Positions 54,734 through 64,000 of a stretch of 64,000 nt of DNA are shown here, piece after piece. Both the position numbers and the translations under genes were made by a program. Within the stretch, counting starts at the first letter, position 1. Each line of letters begins with the position of its first letter. The DNA comes from Leptodactylus fallax (taxonomy: Eukaryota; Chordata; Amphibia; Anura; Leptodactylidae): the NCBI GenBank assembly GCA_947044405.1, contig CAMRHE010001075.1:169787-233786 (forward strand). Direction: 5' to 3'. The notes under the pieces were generated by a model that made no database searches, was not told where the DNA came from, and was given only the letters and a program-made list of their open reading frames with translations.

Positions 54734-57700
54734 TCAGGGAACAGAAAAAGTGAACCCCCTCCAGAGGGTACCAGCCCTTTCTGCGCCCAGCCCCTCGTAC
54801 TCCCGAGAGCGCACCCTCACCAGGTCCACCATGATGTTTTTAACCACCTCCACCTCCGGGAGGATTTTGCCTCTCGTCGATACTAAACACCGTGCTGACC
54901 ATAGGTGAAACCTGACCACTGCACTAACTACAAAAAGTGTTTGGCAGTCCCTGCCCTCCGGGTGTTTGAATGCCCCATAGGCCCACTCGGCGTAGGAAAG
55001 GCCAGCCAGCCGCAGCCAACCGGTGGAGGTCCCCACCAATTTGCAAACCCTTATATTGAAGGGGCACTGAAGCAGGAAGTGCTCCATGCTTTCCAGCATG
55101 TCGCCACACTCCTCCCGAGGGCAGCCTCGCTCGTCGGAGTTCCGGTACTTCAAGTTCCCCCTCACATATAACTTACCTAGGAGGCAGCGCCAGGTCAGAT
55201 CCCAAAACTTCCGAGGAAACCTTTTGGAGTTAAGAAAACGCAACCCTCCCTCTAAGGTTTCTCCTGGGCAATCTTTGAGCGCCAGAGGCTTCTGGAAGCG
55301 GGTCAACAGGACCTTGTCGTCAAGAAAACGTCTTGACTGAGTCCTGATCTCCCACGCCCCCAGACCCCACCGACGAATCACTTTCAGGACCAGGGAAGCA
55401 TAGGCCGGGAGATATCCATGGGGTGCACGAAGATCTTTCACTTGCCCTCCTGACTCCCATTTCTGGAAGAAGGGCCGAAACCACCCCTGGCAGGAGGCTA
55501 CCCACGAAGGAGCCCCCTCGGAGGAGAGGTTTGGTAAATTGATCTTAAGAAAGGTGTTCATTAAGAACACCACGGGGTTAACCATATTTAACCCCCCTAG
55601 CCTCCTTGTGCGGTATGTAACCTCCCTCCTGATTAGGTTGAGCCTGTTCCCCCATAACAGTTGGAAGAACAGGCAACAGATCCTACTCCAACAAGACTCT
55701 GGCAAGGCACAGACGCTACCTAGATAGATCACCAACGGGAGCAGGAAGGCTTTGGCAAGGTGAACCCTTTCTCTCAGGGTCAAAGACCAACCCTTCCAGC
55801 AATCAACTCTCTGGGCGACATCCTTAAGCCTACCTTCCCAATTTTGGAGTGGGTAATCACCCTGGCCAAAATGGATGCCTAAGATCTTTACAGACCCCTG
55901 GGGTTCTGGGAGGGTGTCCGGGGAGAGAAAAACCAGGCTCTCCCCCTCCCAGCCAGAGGCTTCCACACTTATTCCTGTTTACAGCTGATCCGGAAGCCTC
56001 CGAGTAACTGTCCACTTCAGACATCACCCATTCAAGCTCCTCCCGTGACGAGACAAGAACGGTGACATCATCCGCGTAGGCTACTGTCCTCAAAGGGGAG
56101 CCGGTGCCCTCCAGGTCCATCCTGACTCCCGCCACCGGCCCACCATTAATCCGCCTAATCAGGGGATCAATGGCGAACACATACAGTAGCGGGCTCAAGG
56201 GACATCCCTGTCGGACGCCCGACCCCACCTCAAAAGGACGACCAACCCAACCATTCACAAGTGGGAAAGACTCTGCCCCAGCGTATAAGGTCTGCAGCCA
56301 CTGAATGAACCCCCCAGGCAGGCCATACCTCGAGAGAGTTGACCACAAATACTCATGATTCACCCTGTCAAAAGCCTTAGCCTGATCTAGGGACAGCAAG
56401 TACCCCTTCCACCGACCTGCCCTACTCTGCTCCACAGCCTCCCTGACACTCAGGACCGCACTTAAGGTGCTACGACCGGGAACAGAGCAGTGCTGAGCCG
56501 GCGAGAGGAGCCGGGGCGCAAACTGTAGCAGCCGGTTGAAAAGTACCTTCGCCAGAATCTTTCGGTCCGTATTGAGAAGTGCTATGGGCCGCCAGTTCTC
56601 AATATGGCTCGGATCCTTACCCTTTGACAGAACTATAAGGGCGGACCTCCTCATTGACTTCGGCAGAGTGCCCGAGGATAGACACTCATTAAGCACGTCA
56701 GTCAAGAGGGGAGCCAAAGCTCCTTTAAAGGTCCGATAGAACTCAGATGTTAAGCCATCTGGGCCAGGTGACTTCTTGAGGGCAAGACCCTCAATAGCCC
56801 TGACGACTTCCTCTTCCCTTATAGGTTCTATCAAAACACCAAGAGAAGGGTCTTCTGCTGACTCAGGAATGGCTTCAGCCAAGAAACCTGAAATCCGATC
56901 CCGATTCAGTTCCTTCTTTGCCAAAAGGTTCGAGTAGAAGGACCTGACGACCTCCAAGATCCCTGACCTGGATCTTGTCAGGGATCCTGTACTGTCAATC
57001 AGGCCTGTTACTGTCTTACAAGTCACTGACATCTTACAGTTCCTGTAGGGGTCGGGCGAGCGGTATTTCCCGAAATCCCTCTCAAGAACCAAAGATGCGT
57101 GCCTATCGTACTGACACATTTTGAGCAAAGCCTTCACACCGGAGATATCCTCCTGGCTACCTCCGGTCGAGACCAGATGTCCAAGTCTCTTCCTCAGTGC
57201 AGTGTACATGCGGTACATGTCCAGTGACCTGAGGCTTGAGAGCCGGCGGAAAAATCCCGCCACCCTTTTTTTGAATATCTCCCACCACTCTGACCTAGTA
57301 CCTTCAAGACCCAGTAATAGTACCTGATCCTGAAGAAACTCTTCAAAGGCTTGTCTTACAGCTGCCTCCTCAAGGAGTGACGAATTCAGCCTCCACAAAC
57401 CTCTTCCTCTCCGGAGGGTCTCTGAAATATTCAAAGAAAACAAAATTAGACAGTGATCGGAGAACTCCACCTCCACCACGGACACAGGGGTGGTGACGGA
57501 ATTCTCCTTCAAAAAAAAACCTATCTATCCTAGACCTAACACTACCTCTCTGAAAGGTGAACCCACGGTGACCTGGGGAATGCCTGATGTGGATATCCTC
57601 CAGGCGAGCTTCACTCACTATGCTATTTAACGCGGCGCCATCATAGGGCAGTCTATCTCTGGTACCTCCTCGGTCTTGGGGTCTAGTTATGGTATTAAAA

Positions 57701-58131
57701 TCCCCACCAAAGATGACTTGTTTGCCCGTAAAAAGAAAAGGCTTAATCTTCATAAAGAGGCTTTTACGGTCCCACTTTGTCTGGGGACCATAGATGTTAA
57801 TGAGGCGCAGGCTTTGCCCCTTCATGAAGACGTCTAAGACTAGGCACCTTCCCATTTCGAGCTCGATCAGTCGCTGGCATTTCACCTCTGCGGTAAAAAG
57901 CACCGCCACTCCACTATACGGCTCAGCCGCAAGAGACCAGTAGGAGGGCCCCCTGCGCCACTCCCTCCTTGCTCTGTTTATCTCTGATAGAGTACAGAGC
58001 CTGGTCTCCTGCAAAAACAAAATGTCAGCTTCAACCCGGCCAAGAAAATCAAAGGCTGCAAACCTAGCCGTATCAGACTTAATGCTGGCCACATTAATGG
58101 TGGCCAGCGTCAGTGGAGAGGGGACTGCCAT
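54734..58131 (-). pseudogene. LINE B ORF2: APE endonuclease and reverse transcriptase, two frameshifts
   Basis: Starts at ATG 58131 in TAATG and ends at TGA 54734 (GFTFSVP). Domains are as in copy A: APE with FLQETRL, GGDFNTI and FSDHCLI; RT with DQAKAFDRVNH, VRQGCPLSPLLY and YADD at 56067-56078; and the C-terminal Cys/His motif near 55090-55150. Unlike copy A it has no internal stop codon. It is broken only by two one-base insertions in runs: nine A instead of eight near 57511-57519, and four G instead of three near 55919-55922. Either may be a sequencing error, so it may be a nearly functional copy. About 1131 codons. Confidence 0.9.
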
Positions 58132-58133
58132 TA
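58129..58133 (-). promoter_or_regulatory. TAATG stop-start overlap, LINE B
   Basis: TAA at 58133-58131 and ATG at 58131-58129 share one A, as in copy A. Confidence 0.75.
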
Positions 58134-59949
58134 AGACCGATTGAGCTCAATGACCTTCAGCTTCCCACCCCCTTTCCTCCTATCACCACCACCCCTAGAT
58201 GAGTCTGAAGAGGACCCGCGACTTCTCCTCGTCTTGCGGGTCCTCTTCTTACATTGGGATTGGTCCATCACCTCCCCCGGTGCGGTTTGGCCAGAGGAGG
58301 GATGGACCTCCCCCCGCAACTTCTCCCTGAGGAGTTACAGTGGTCGCAGAGACAGTAGCAACTTCGGCCCTGGGTGCATCATCTCCTCCTCCAGCCTCCA
58401 AGCCAGCCTCCCCCCCAGAGGGCAGGGGGCCCCCTCCCGGAGGGAGACTCAGCAGCCCCTGACGGCTCCACCTCTCCCTCTGAAGCCTCCCCTGAGGCCG
58501 ACGCATCCTCACAGAGGGATTGGTACCGGTTGGGACCTACCACTAGAGGGCCGTCGAGTCTGCGTTCCTTCGTCGGGGGGGGGGGGGCAGATGTTTTTGC
58601 CCTCACTTTACTCGGTGACTTTCTCCGCTTGACCGTCTCTCCCTCCCCAGCACTGACGTACTGAGAAGAAGACGACTGGTCAGCCTCTTCCTCCCTCTGC
58701 AGTCTCCTCATCTCCTCAACCAGGGTCGTGCCCACTGCTGCCTCGGCATCAGGATCCGGCCCAGCAGAGCCAGGGGCAGAAGGAAGGCACATAACTCCCT
58801 CCCTCTGCTCCCTCCTCCTCTCGCGCCTCCTTGCCCTTGATGGTGGCTGGGCCTTCTCCCTTTGCTTTGGCAGACTAGTCTCTCCTCCCCCACTCACCCC
58901 CTCCGCAGCAGGGACAGCCTCCTCAACTGCTCCCGCTTGCCGAAGGGTGGTGTTGGCGAAAGACCATGGACATGCCCCGATCGGGTGCCCAAGGACACCA
59001 CACAGGTGGCAACGCACCCTGCCACAGGTCGCCGCGAGATGACCCACCTCCCCACACATGGCGCACTTCTGCACACGGCAGGAGGCGCTCAAGTGTGAGG
59101 GGTCACCGCACCTGTGACAGAGTTTTGGCTGCCCCTGGTAGAAGACAAGGATCCTGTCTTTCCCAAGGAAGGTTGAGGACGGGATATGCATCACCGAGTT
59201 ATCCTCGTGTCGCAATTTGACCATGAAGGTCCAGGCCCCCGACCATATCCCGAACTCGTCGAGATTTTTCTTTGGGAAGTCCTTGACCTCCCCAAACCTG
59301 TTCAGCCAGGTCATGATGTCCATATAAGAAAGTGACTCGTTACGAGTTAAAACGGTCACTTTCTTAATGTTATCCTGGCGTGACACCGCCCACACCATAA
59401 AGTCACGCCAGGCGGGCTCGTCCTTCACCAGCCTATAGTTTCCCCAGAAGGTTTCTAAGCCCTCCGGGGTAACAAAGCTGATGTCAAACTCCGAGGAGCC
59501 GACAGGATGAATCAGGGCAAAGATGTCGCTTGCCCTGAAACCCATCCCGAGTAGGAGTTCCACGACCCCCCTCCTCTGGGGACAAGGGCCGGCTCCCCCC
59601 CACACGAGACGGGCCACGTTCCTCCGTGTCGGCCCCCTACGCCCGGGTGTAGGGAGAGTCCATCTGGTCTCACCTCCTTCCTCTCGGAACTTCCCTAGGC
59701 CAAAACGCTCGATCCAGAACCTAAGGTCTCTCGACTGCCCATCTATGGTCATTGTGGACTGGCCCGCCCGTAAAGCCTCCAGGAGCTGCCGTTGCAAATC
59801 GCCGTCCCTGGAGCCGGGTGGAAGACATGATGCACCCCCAGGGGCCCCAGAAGCGACGCTGGCATAGGAGCGTGGGGGCCCGGAGGCCGCAGCAACCTCC
59901 GCTGCCGGAGTACCAGCGCCACTCCCAGGGACCCCCGCAGAACTACTTA
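58131..59949 (-). pseudogene. LINE B ORF1, C-terminal part, truncated by gypsy
   Basis: The conserved core and the three CCHC knuckles (near 58970-59125) are intact and almost identical to copy A. The frame passes the G-run of 13 (58575-58587), continues as DGPLVVGPNRYQSL and stops at 58379. A different frame then leads to TAATG at 58131, so C and G run-length changes again separate the end. Toward its N-terminal side the frame runs into the gypsy LTR, where an antisense ATG at 60049 adds 33 LTR-encoded residues; that chimeric start is accidental. Confidence 0.8.
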
Positions 59950-60927
59950 TGTAAGAGACAGCCAATGTTGTCTTAAGCTTCATTTGTCTGTATAAACTGT
60001 TAATGTTGAATGTATTTCTGTGATTCTGTTCCTTTAAGACAGCAGCCATTGTAATTGTGACATGATGCTGGAGTGAGACCCCCCCCCCCTTTTATGTCAG
60101 CCTGTCTGTTCTGCAGACAGAGTGTGAGCAGAGAAGCAGGAAGTGACGAGACAGAGAGCAGCAGCCATCTTGGCAAGTGTTGTATTGAACTGGTGTGGAG
60201 ATTTTTCTGTACAGCTAAGCTGTATCTTGGTCCAGAGACAAACAGAGTGTAAAGAGACAACAGGACTAGTGAGTCCACGTGAAAGGAACTGTGCTCAGTG
60301 GCTGATCAGTGAGACTGACATTGTGACTGTGTATATGGATACCACAGATAGAGACTCGCAGTGCTGTTGATGTACTGGACGGCACCTGCTAAATCCCGGC
60401 TTACATCCCAGCTCAGTGTATGGATTCGGCAGGACTGTCAGTGTGCTGAGTGGAATCTGCTGTTGGATTACATTGCATTCAGTTGGTTTCCCTGTCTGTT
60501 AAAGAGGACTTCATTTCTCCCAAGATCCTGATAACCGTGAGGAGAGGACGCTTCACTATAAAAGAAAGGACCGACTTTGGGCCCCACCGCGCGCTTCTAC
60601 GGACTGTAAGCGGTCCACCTGGACCACTGGGGAAAAGGGGGTGCACCCAAATGTGAAGTCAGGGTCAGTTAGGGATAGTTTTGAGTATATTGTTCATTCA
60701 GTGTCCATACTGCAGAAGTGGACAGAGTAAAAGTAGAAACCATTGCAGAATTTGCCTTGAAATTGTTCATGCTATATTGTATATTTTGCTTGTCTTTAGC
60801 CCTGTCATTTTACCTTTAACTAGCCTTTATTAACTTATAGTAAATATATTTTTTTTTTTTGAACTACCGCGTGTGCGTTCATTTCTGGTTGCGGAGTTCA
60901 AACCACCTGCCTTGCTCTCGGTTCACA
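59950..60927 (+). repeat. complete 5' LTR of gypsy copy 2
   Basis: 978 bp from TGTAAGAG to GGTTCACA. It is the only complete LTR in the window, and the reference for the damaged ones at 23670 and 29732. Confidence 0.93.
60557..60563 (+). promoter_or_regulatory. TATA box in gypsy copy 2 LTR
   Basis: TATAAAA at the same LTR offset as in copy 1. Confidence 0.6.
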
Positions 60928-60930
60928 AAT

Positions 60931-60948
60931 TGGCGTAGTCGGCAGGAT
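60931..60948 (+). promoter_or_regulatory. primer-binding site, tRNA-Ser
   Basis: Identical to the site in copy 1, 3 nt after the LTR end. Confidence 0.85.
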
Positions 60949-60960
60949 CCGCTTACCAGA

Positions 60961-61986
60961 ATGGACGGTGACGCACCCGTTCGGGAGAATGGTGCTGGAG
61001 GAAGAATGCCAGCAGGGGCTATAATGAGTCAGTTAGCTAAATTTGATGGCAATAATATGTCAGTGAGTATGTGGGTGGAACAGATACGAATGATACAGCG
61101 AATGTACCAGACCGCACCAGAAGTACTAGTAGAGCTAGCAATATTGACATTACAAGGGGATGCTAAGACCACGGTGATACTGAGGCCATTTGAACAAAGG
61201 CAGACATTTGAGCAAGTAGTCCAGATTCTAGAAACCATCTATGGAGAAACTGCATTGCTGGGGTCTCTGCAGGCTCGGTTCTTCCAGAGGGTACAACAGG
61301 AGAATGAAAGCCTTCCCCAATATGCAAATGCCCTACAAGAACTGCTCCGAGATATTCAAAGGAAGGAAAGAGGGGGCTCGCCAGCCTTCTGTAACCCTGA
61401 TCGGACTCTCCGTGACCAGTTTGTCCTGGGGATACGTGACGGCAGTTTAACTGTGACTATGCAGGATTTTATACGACGAGAGACTGATGCTAAATTCCAT
61501 GATGTACAGGTAGAGGCCATCTCCCGTGCCAATAGTATGGTCCCGAGGCCGCAGACCGCAGTTGGAGTTACTTTGTCACAGGGGGCTAGTTCTGGCTCAG
61601 AGACAGTAGAAAAAGGGACGGTTAAAGAAATTCTCACAGTAATGCAGAAACTGCAAGAAAAAATGGAACACTTGCACACTCGTTGTGATGAGCAGTCTAT
61701 GAAAATTGCAGACTTCCAGAAGACTGGAGATGAAAGGGTGAGCCATCCACACCCAGCAAGTCAGAATCACCCACCACCCCGCTGGAGGGGTGAGGATAGG
61801 ACCTACCGAAGGGGTCCAAATCATTTAGTGCAGTGCTCAGGAGAAATCGAAGGGGCTTACCGAAGGGGCCCAAACAGATGGCCAGAACGACGGGGGATAC
61901 GCTGCTGGGAGTGTGGACGGATGGGCCACGTTGCTGCTAGATGTCCAGAGCAGCGACAAACTTATGAGAGACCGCCGTTAAACTGA
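60961..61986 (+). CDS. gag: gypsy gag, copy 2
   Basis: 341 residues, the same length as in copy 1 and nearly identical: ATG at 60961 after the primer site, capsid-like helical region, zinc knuckle C-x2-C-x4-H-x4-C at 315-328, and a stop TGA (61984-61986) right after GTTAAAC. Replacements relative to copy 1 cluster between the capsid and the knuckle (for example HPHPAS for RPYPEN), as expected for a loosely constrained linker. No lesion is seen. Confidence 0.93.
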   Translation: MDGDAPVRENGAGGRMPAGAIMSQLAKFDGNNMSVSMWVEQIRMIQRMYQTAPEVLVELAILTLQGDAKTTVILRPFEQRQTFEQVVQILETIYGETALLGSLQARFFQRVQQENESLPQYANALQELLRDIQRKERGGSPAFCNPDRTLRDQFVLGIRDGSLTVTMQDFIRRETDAKFHDVQVEAISRANSMVPRPQTAVGVTLSQGASSGSETVEKGTVKEILTVMQKLQEKMEHLHTRCDEQSMKIADFQKTGDERVSHPHPASQNHPPPRWRGEDRTYRRGPNHLVQCSGEIEGAYRRGPNRWPERRGIRCWECGRMGHVAARCPEQRQTYERPPLN

Positions 61987-62020
61987 AGTCCCCTGCTGCT
62001 GAAGGGCGTGTAGTAGGGGA
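61977..62020 (+). promoter_or_regulatory. candidate -1 frameshift signal, copy 2
   Basis: GTTAAAC at 61977-61983, spacer TGAAG, stem TCCCCTGCT (61989-61997) with AGTAGGGGA (62012-62020). The only base change from copy 1 lies in the loop (T to A at 62002), so the stem is conserved. Confidence 0.75.
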
Positions 62021-64000
62021 GACTGACAAGGAGACTATGTGGGGAGAATGCCCTGATGATGACCTGATCGCTGCAAGTCCTGTCATACAGGTGGAAATGG
62101 AGGGTATTCCGGTTACCGGGATGATTGACACAGGTTCCCAAGTAACGACCTTGAGTAGAGACTGTTATGAACGGTACTTCCGGCAACATGTGAAATATGA
62201 TCCCCATACATTCGTACGAGTGGTCGCAGCTAACCAGTTACCAGTTCCGGTCGTGGGAGTGGCCTGGATGAATGTCCGGGTATGTGGCCAAGATCTAGGT
62301 AGGAAAGGCATTGTGGTGGTACAGGAGTCACATGAAGTAAAGGTCCCTGTCATTTTGGGGATGAATGTGTTAAAAGAATTAGATCAGATCCTCTTTGAAA
62401 AGAAAGGTCACGGTTATTGGAAAGAAACCACCACCCATCGGCCTACTCAAACAGCTTTCCAGCGGCTGATCCGGACATGTGGCTTACAGAAAAGTTCAGA
62501 TGCACAGCGTCCTCTGGCTCGAATTTCAGTTCCTTTGCATACAAAAGTTACACTGCCACCCAGTCGGGAGACAATAGTGTCCATGCCTGTAGGCACCTGT
62601 CGGAAACTAGAGGGCATAGCTGTGTTGGTAGAACCACTGCAGGCAGCCGAAGGAGGTGTTGATCCGCTAGTGGCCCGTTCCTTGGCAATAGTTCGCAATG
62701 GAAGAGTACCACTTCGATGTGTAAACACTCAGGACCAGAGTGTGGACCTGACCCCAGGGAGGCTGCTGGCTAACATCTATGTGACTCCGGAGGAAGTAAG
62801 GAAAGTAACTCCAATGCAGCTGAAGCCGACTGAAAGGGATGAGTGGACCGTAACTGTGTCCATGGGAGAAGATGAGGAACCCACCTCTGAATGGAATGGC
62901 TGTGCAATTCGAGAACAGATGAAGATGGATGCAAGTTCATGTTCTCTGGAATGGGTGCAGAAGGTAGATGAGCTGTTGTGGGAGAACCAAGCCACCTTTG
63001 CACGGTATGCTGAAGATTTTGGATGTACCACAGGGATCTACCATGAGATTCCCACAGGAGACACCCCTCCAATTAGAGAGCGCTACCGACAAATTCCTCC
63101 ACAGTTGTATCAGGAAGTGAAAGAACTGTTAGCTAAGATGCTACAGGGTGGGATCATCCAAGAAAGCCAGAGTCCCTGGGCGGCTCCTGTGGTGTTAGTA
63201 AGAAAAAAAAGATGGGTCCATCCGATTTTGCGTAGACTATCGGAAGTTAAACGCTTGCACCGTACGAGATTCCTACCCCTTGCCACGGATTGAGGAGTCC
63301 CTCTCAGCGCTGGGGAGAGCCCGGTACTTCTCCTCACTAGATCTGGCTAGTGGGTATTGGCAGGTGCCGATGGCCACAAAAGACAAGGAGAAGACGGCAT
63401 TCATCTTGCCCATGGGACTATACGAATTTAACCGGATGCCCTTCGGGTTGACAAATGCACCCGGAACGTTTCAGCGGTTGATGGAGAAATGTCTCGGTGA
63501 CTTCAACTTTGAGTTCACTCTCATCTACTTGGATGACATTATAGTGTATTCTGCGACCTTTGAAGACCATCTCCACCAGTTGGGGCAAGTATTTCGAAGA
63601 TTGCGGGAACATGGGCTCAAATTGAAACCCAGTAAATGTCGGTTGTTCCAATCTGAAATTGATTACTTGGGTCACCGCGTATCAGGAGAAGGGGTGAGAC
63701 CATCAAGAGACAAGATAGCGGCTGTTCAAGATTGGCCAATACCGACTACCCTGCGAGAAGTGAGGGCGTTCCTTGGAGTAGCCGGTTACTATCGACGGTT
63801 TATTAAGGATTTCGCCAAGGTAGCAGCACCACTTAATGCTCTCCTACGAGGCACATCCGGTGGTCCAAAGAACCGGTCCGTGAAGTGGGGACTTGAACAG
63901 GAACAAGCCTTCCAGGCATTAAAGGATGCACTGACAACAGCCCCAATCTTGGCATATGCTGATTACCACTTGCCGTTCCAGCTGTATACGGATGCAAGCC
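61983..64000 (+). pseudogene. pol: gypsy pol, copy 2: frameshifted and cut by the window edge
   Basis: The protease (DTG at residues 31-33 from ATG 62037) and the start of the RT are intact to about 63200. There a run of eight A (63203-63210) replaces the seven A of copy 1, the frame is lost, and a stop follows at 63293. The correct reading resumes in another frame, with the RT core (YLDD near 63527-63538) and the RNase H start at the window edge (YTDAS). Because the lesion is a single base in an A-run, it may be a sequencing error. Otherwise this copy cannot make RT, RNase H or integrase. Confidence 0.9.

Larger units (their letters stand above)
53587..59949 (-). mobile_element. L1-Tx1-type non-LTR retrotransposon, copy B, cut by a gypsy insertion
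   Basis: Same element as copy A, head to tail with it: 3' UTR 53587-54733, ORF2 54734-58131, ORF1 from 58131 up to the break at 59949. The N-terminal two-thirds of ORF1 are missing from the window because the gypsy LTR starts at 59950. Copies A and B are nearly identical but differ in many single bases and run lengths, so they are separate copies and not one sequence assembled twice. Confidence 0.88.
59950..64000 (+). mobile_element. Ty3/gypsy LTR retrotransposon, copy 2, runs off the window
   Basis: It starts with TGTAAGAG at 59950, directly after ...GCAGAACTACTTA of LINE B ORF1, and keeps the order of copy 1: LTR, tRNA-Ser site, gag, frameshift signal, pol. The 3' half lies outside the window, so the target duplication cannot be checked. 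It is younger than LINE B, which it interrupts. Confidence 0.95.

Noticed and set aside
44845..59949. LINE A and LINE B as one copy duplicated by the assembler
   Set aside because: They differ in many substitutions, have different inactivating lesions and different run lengths. Only B is cut by the gypsy element.

Overview
The window looks like a repeat-dense, gene-poor stretch of a vertebrate nuclear genome, most likely an anuran amphibian. The grounds are inference from content: several unrelated Tc1-like DNA transposon families, a long non-LTR retrotransposon of the L1-Tx1 type (CCHC-zinc-knuckle ORF1 plus APE/RT ORF2), Penelope-like and CR1-like relics, a Ty3/gypsy element primed by a vertebrate-type tRNA-Ser, and short dispersed hairpin repeats. 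I see no convincing host protein-coding gene, no RNA gene and nothing prokaryotic. Every supportable coding region belongs to a mobile element.

Layout. 1-10.3 kb: mostly unassigned DNA with one decayed Tc1-like element (2424-4042), a 31-bp minisatellite and a foldback repeat. 10.3-12.7 kb: a TTAA-flanked MITE-like repeat split by a Tc1-like element whose 340-residue transposase is intact. 12.9-15.3 kb: a Penelope-like relic on the minus strand with a large inverted repeat upstream of it. 16.9-20.1 kb: two dead Tc1-like elements abutting in a TA-rich tract. 23.7-30.6 kb: a young Ty3/gypsy element with both reading frames open, but with both outer LTR ends replaced by homopolymer-rich sequence that looks like an assembly artefact. 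31-39.6 kb: dispersed repeats. 39.6-42.2 kb: an internally deleted Tc1-like element and, next to it, an intact DD35E Tc1-like transposon. 42.4-44.8 kb: MITE-like repeats. 44.8-59.9 kb: two head-to-tail copies (A, then B) of the same L1-Tx1-type LINE on the minus strand. 59.95-64 kb: a second gypsy copy inserted into ORF1 of LINE B and running off the window.

The most interesting signals concern translation control in the retroelements. Both gypsy copies carry a GTTAAAC heptamer directly before the gag stop codon, a 5-nt spacer and a 9-bp stem, exactly where gag must shift by -1 into pol. Both LINE copies join ORF1 to ORF2 by a TAATG stop-start overlap. Other notable items are the intact DD35E transposase, the tandem LINE arrangement, a paralogous empty site for the intact Tc1, and 267-bp terminal repeats that reach into a transposase coding end.
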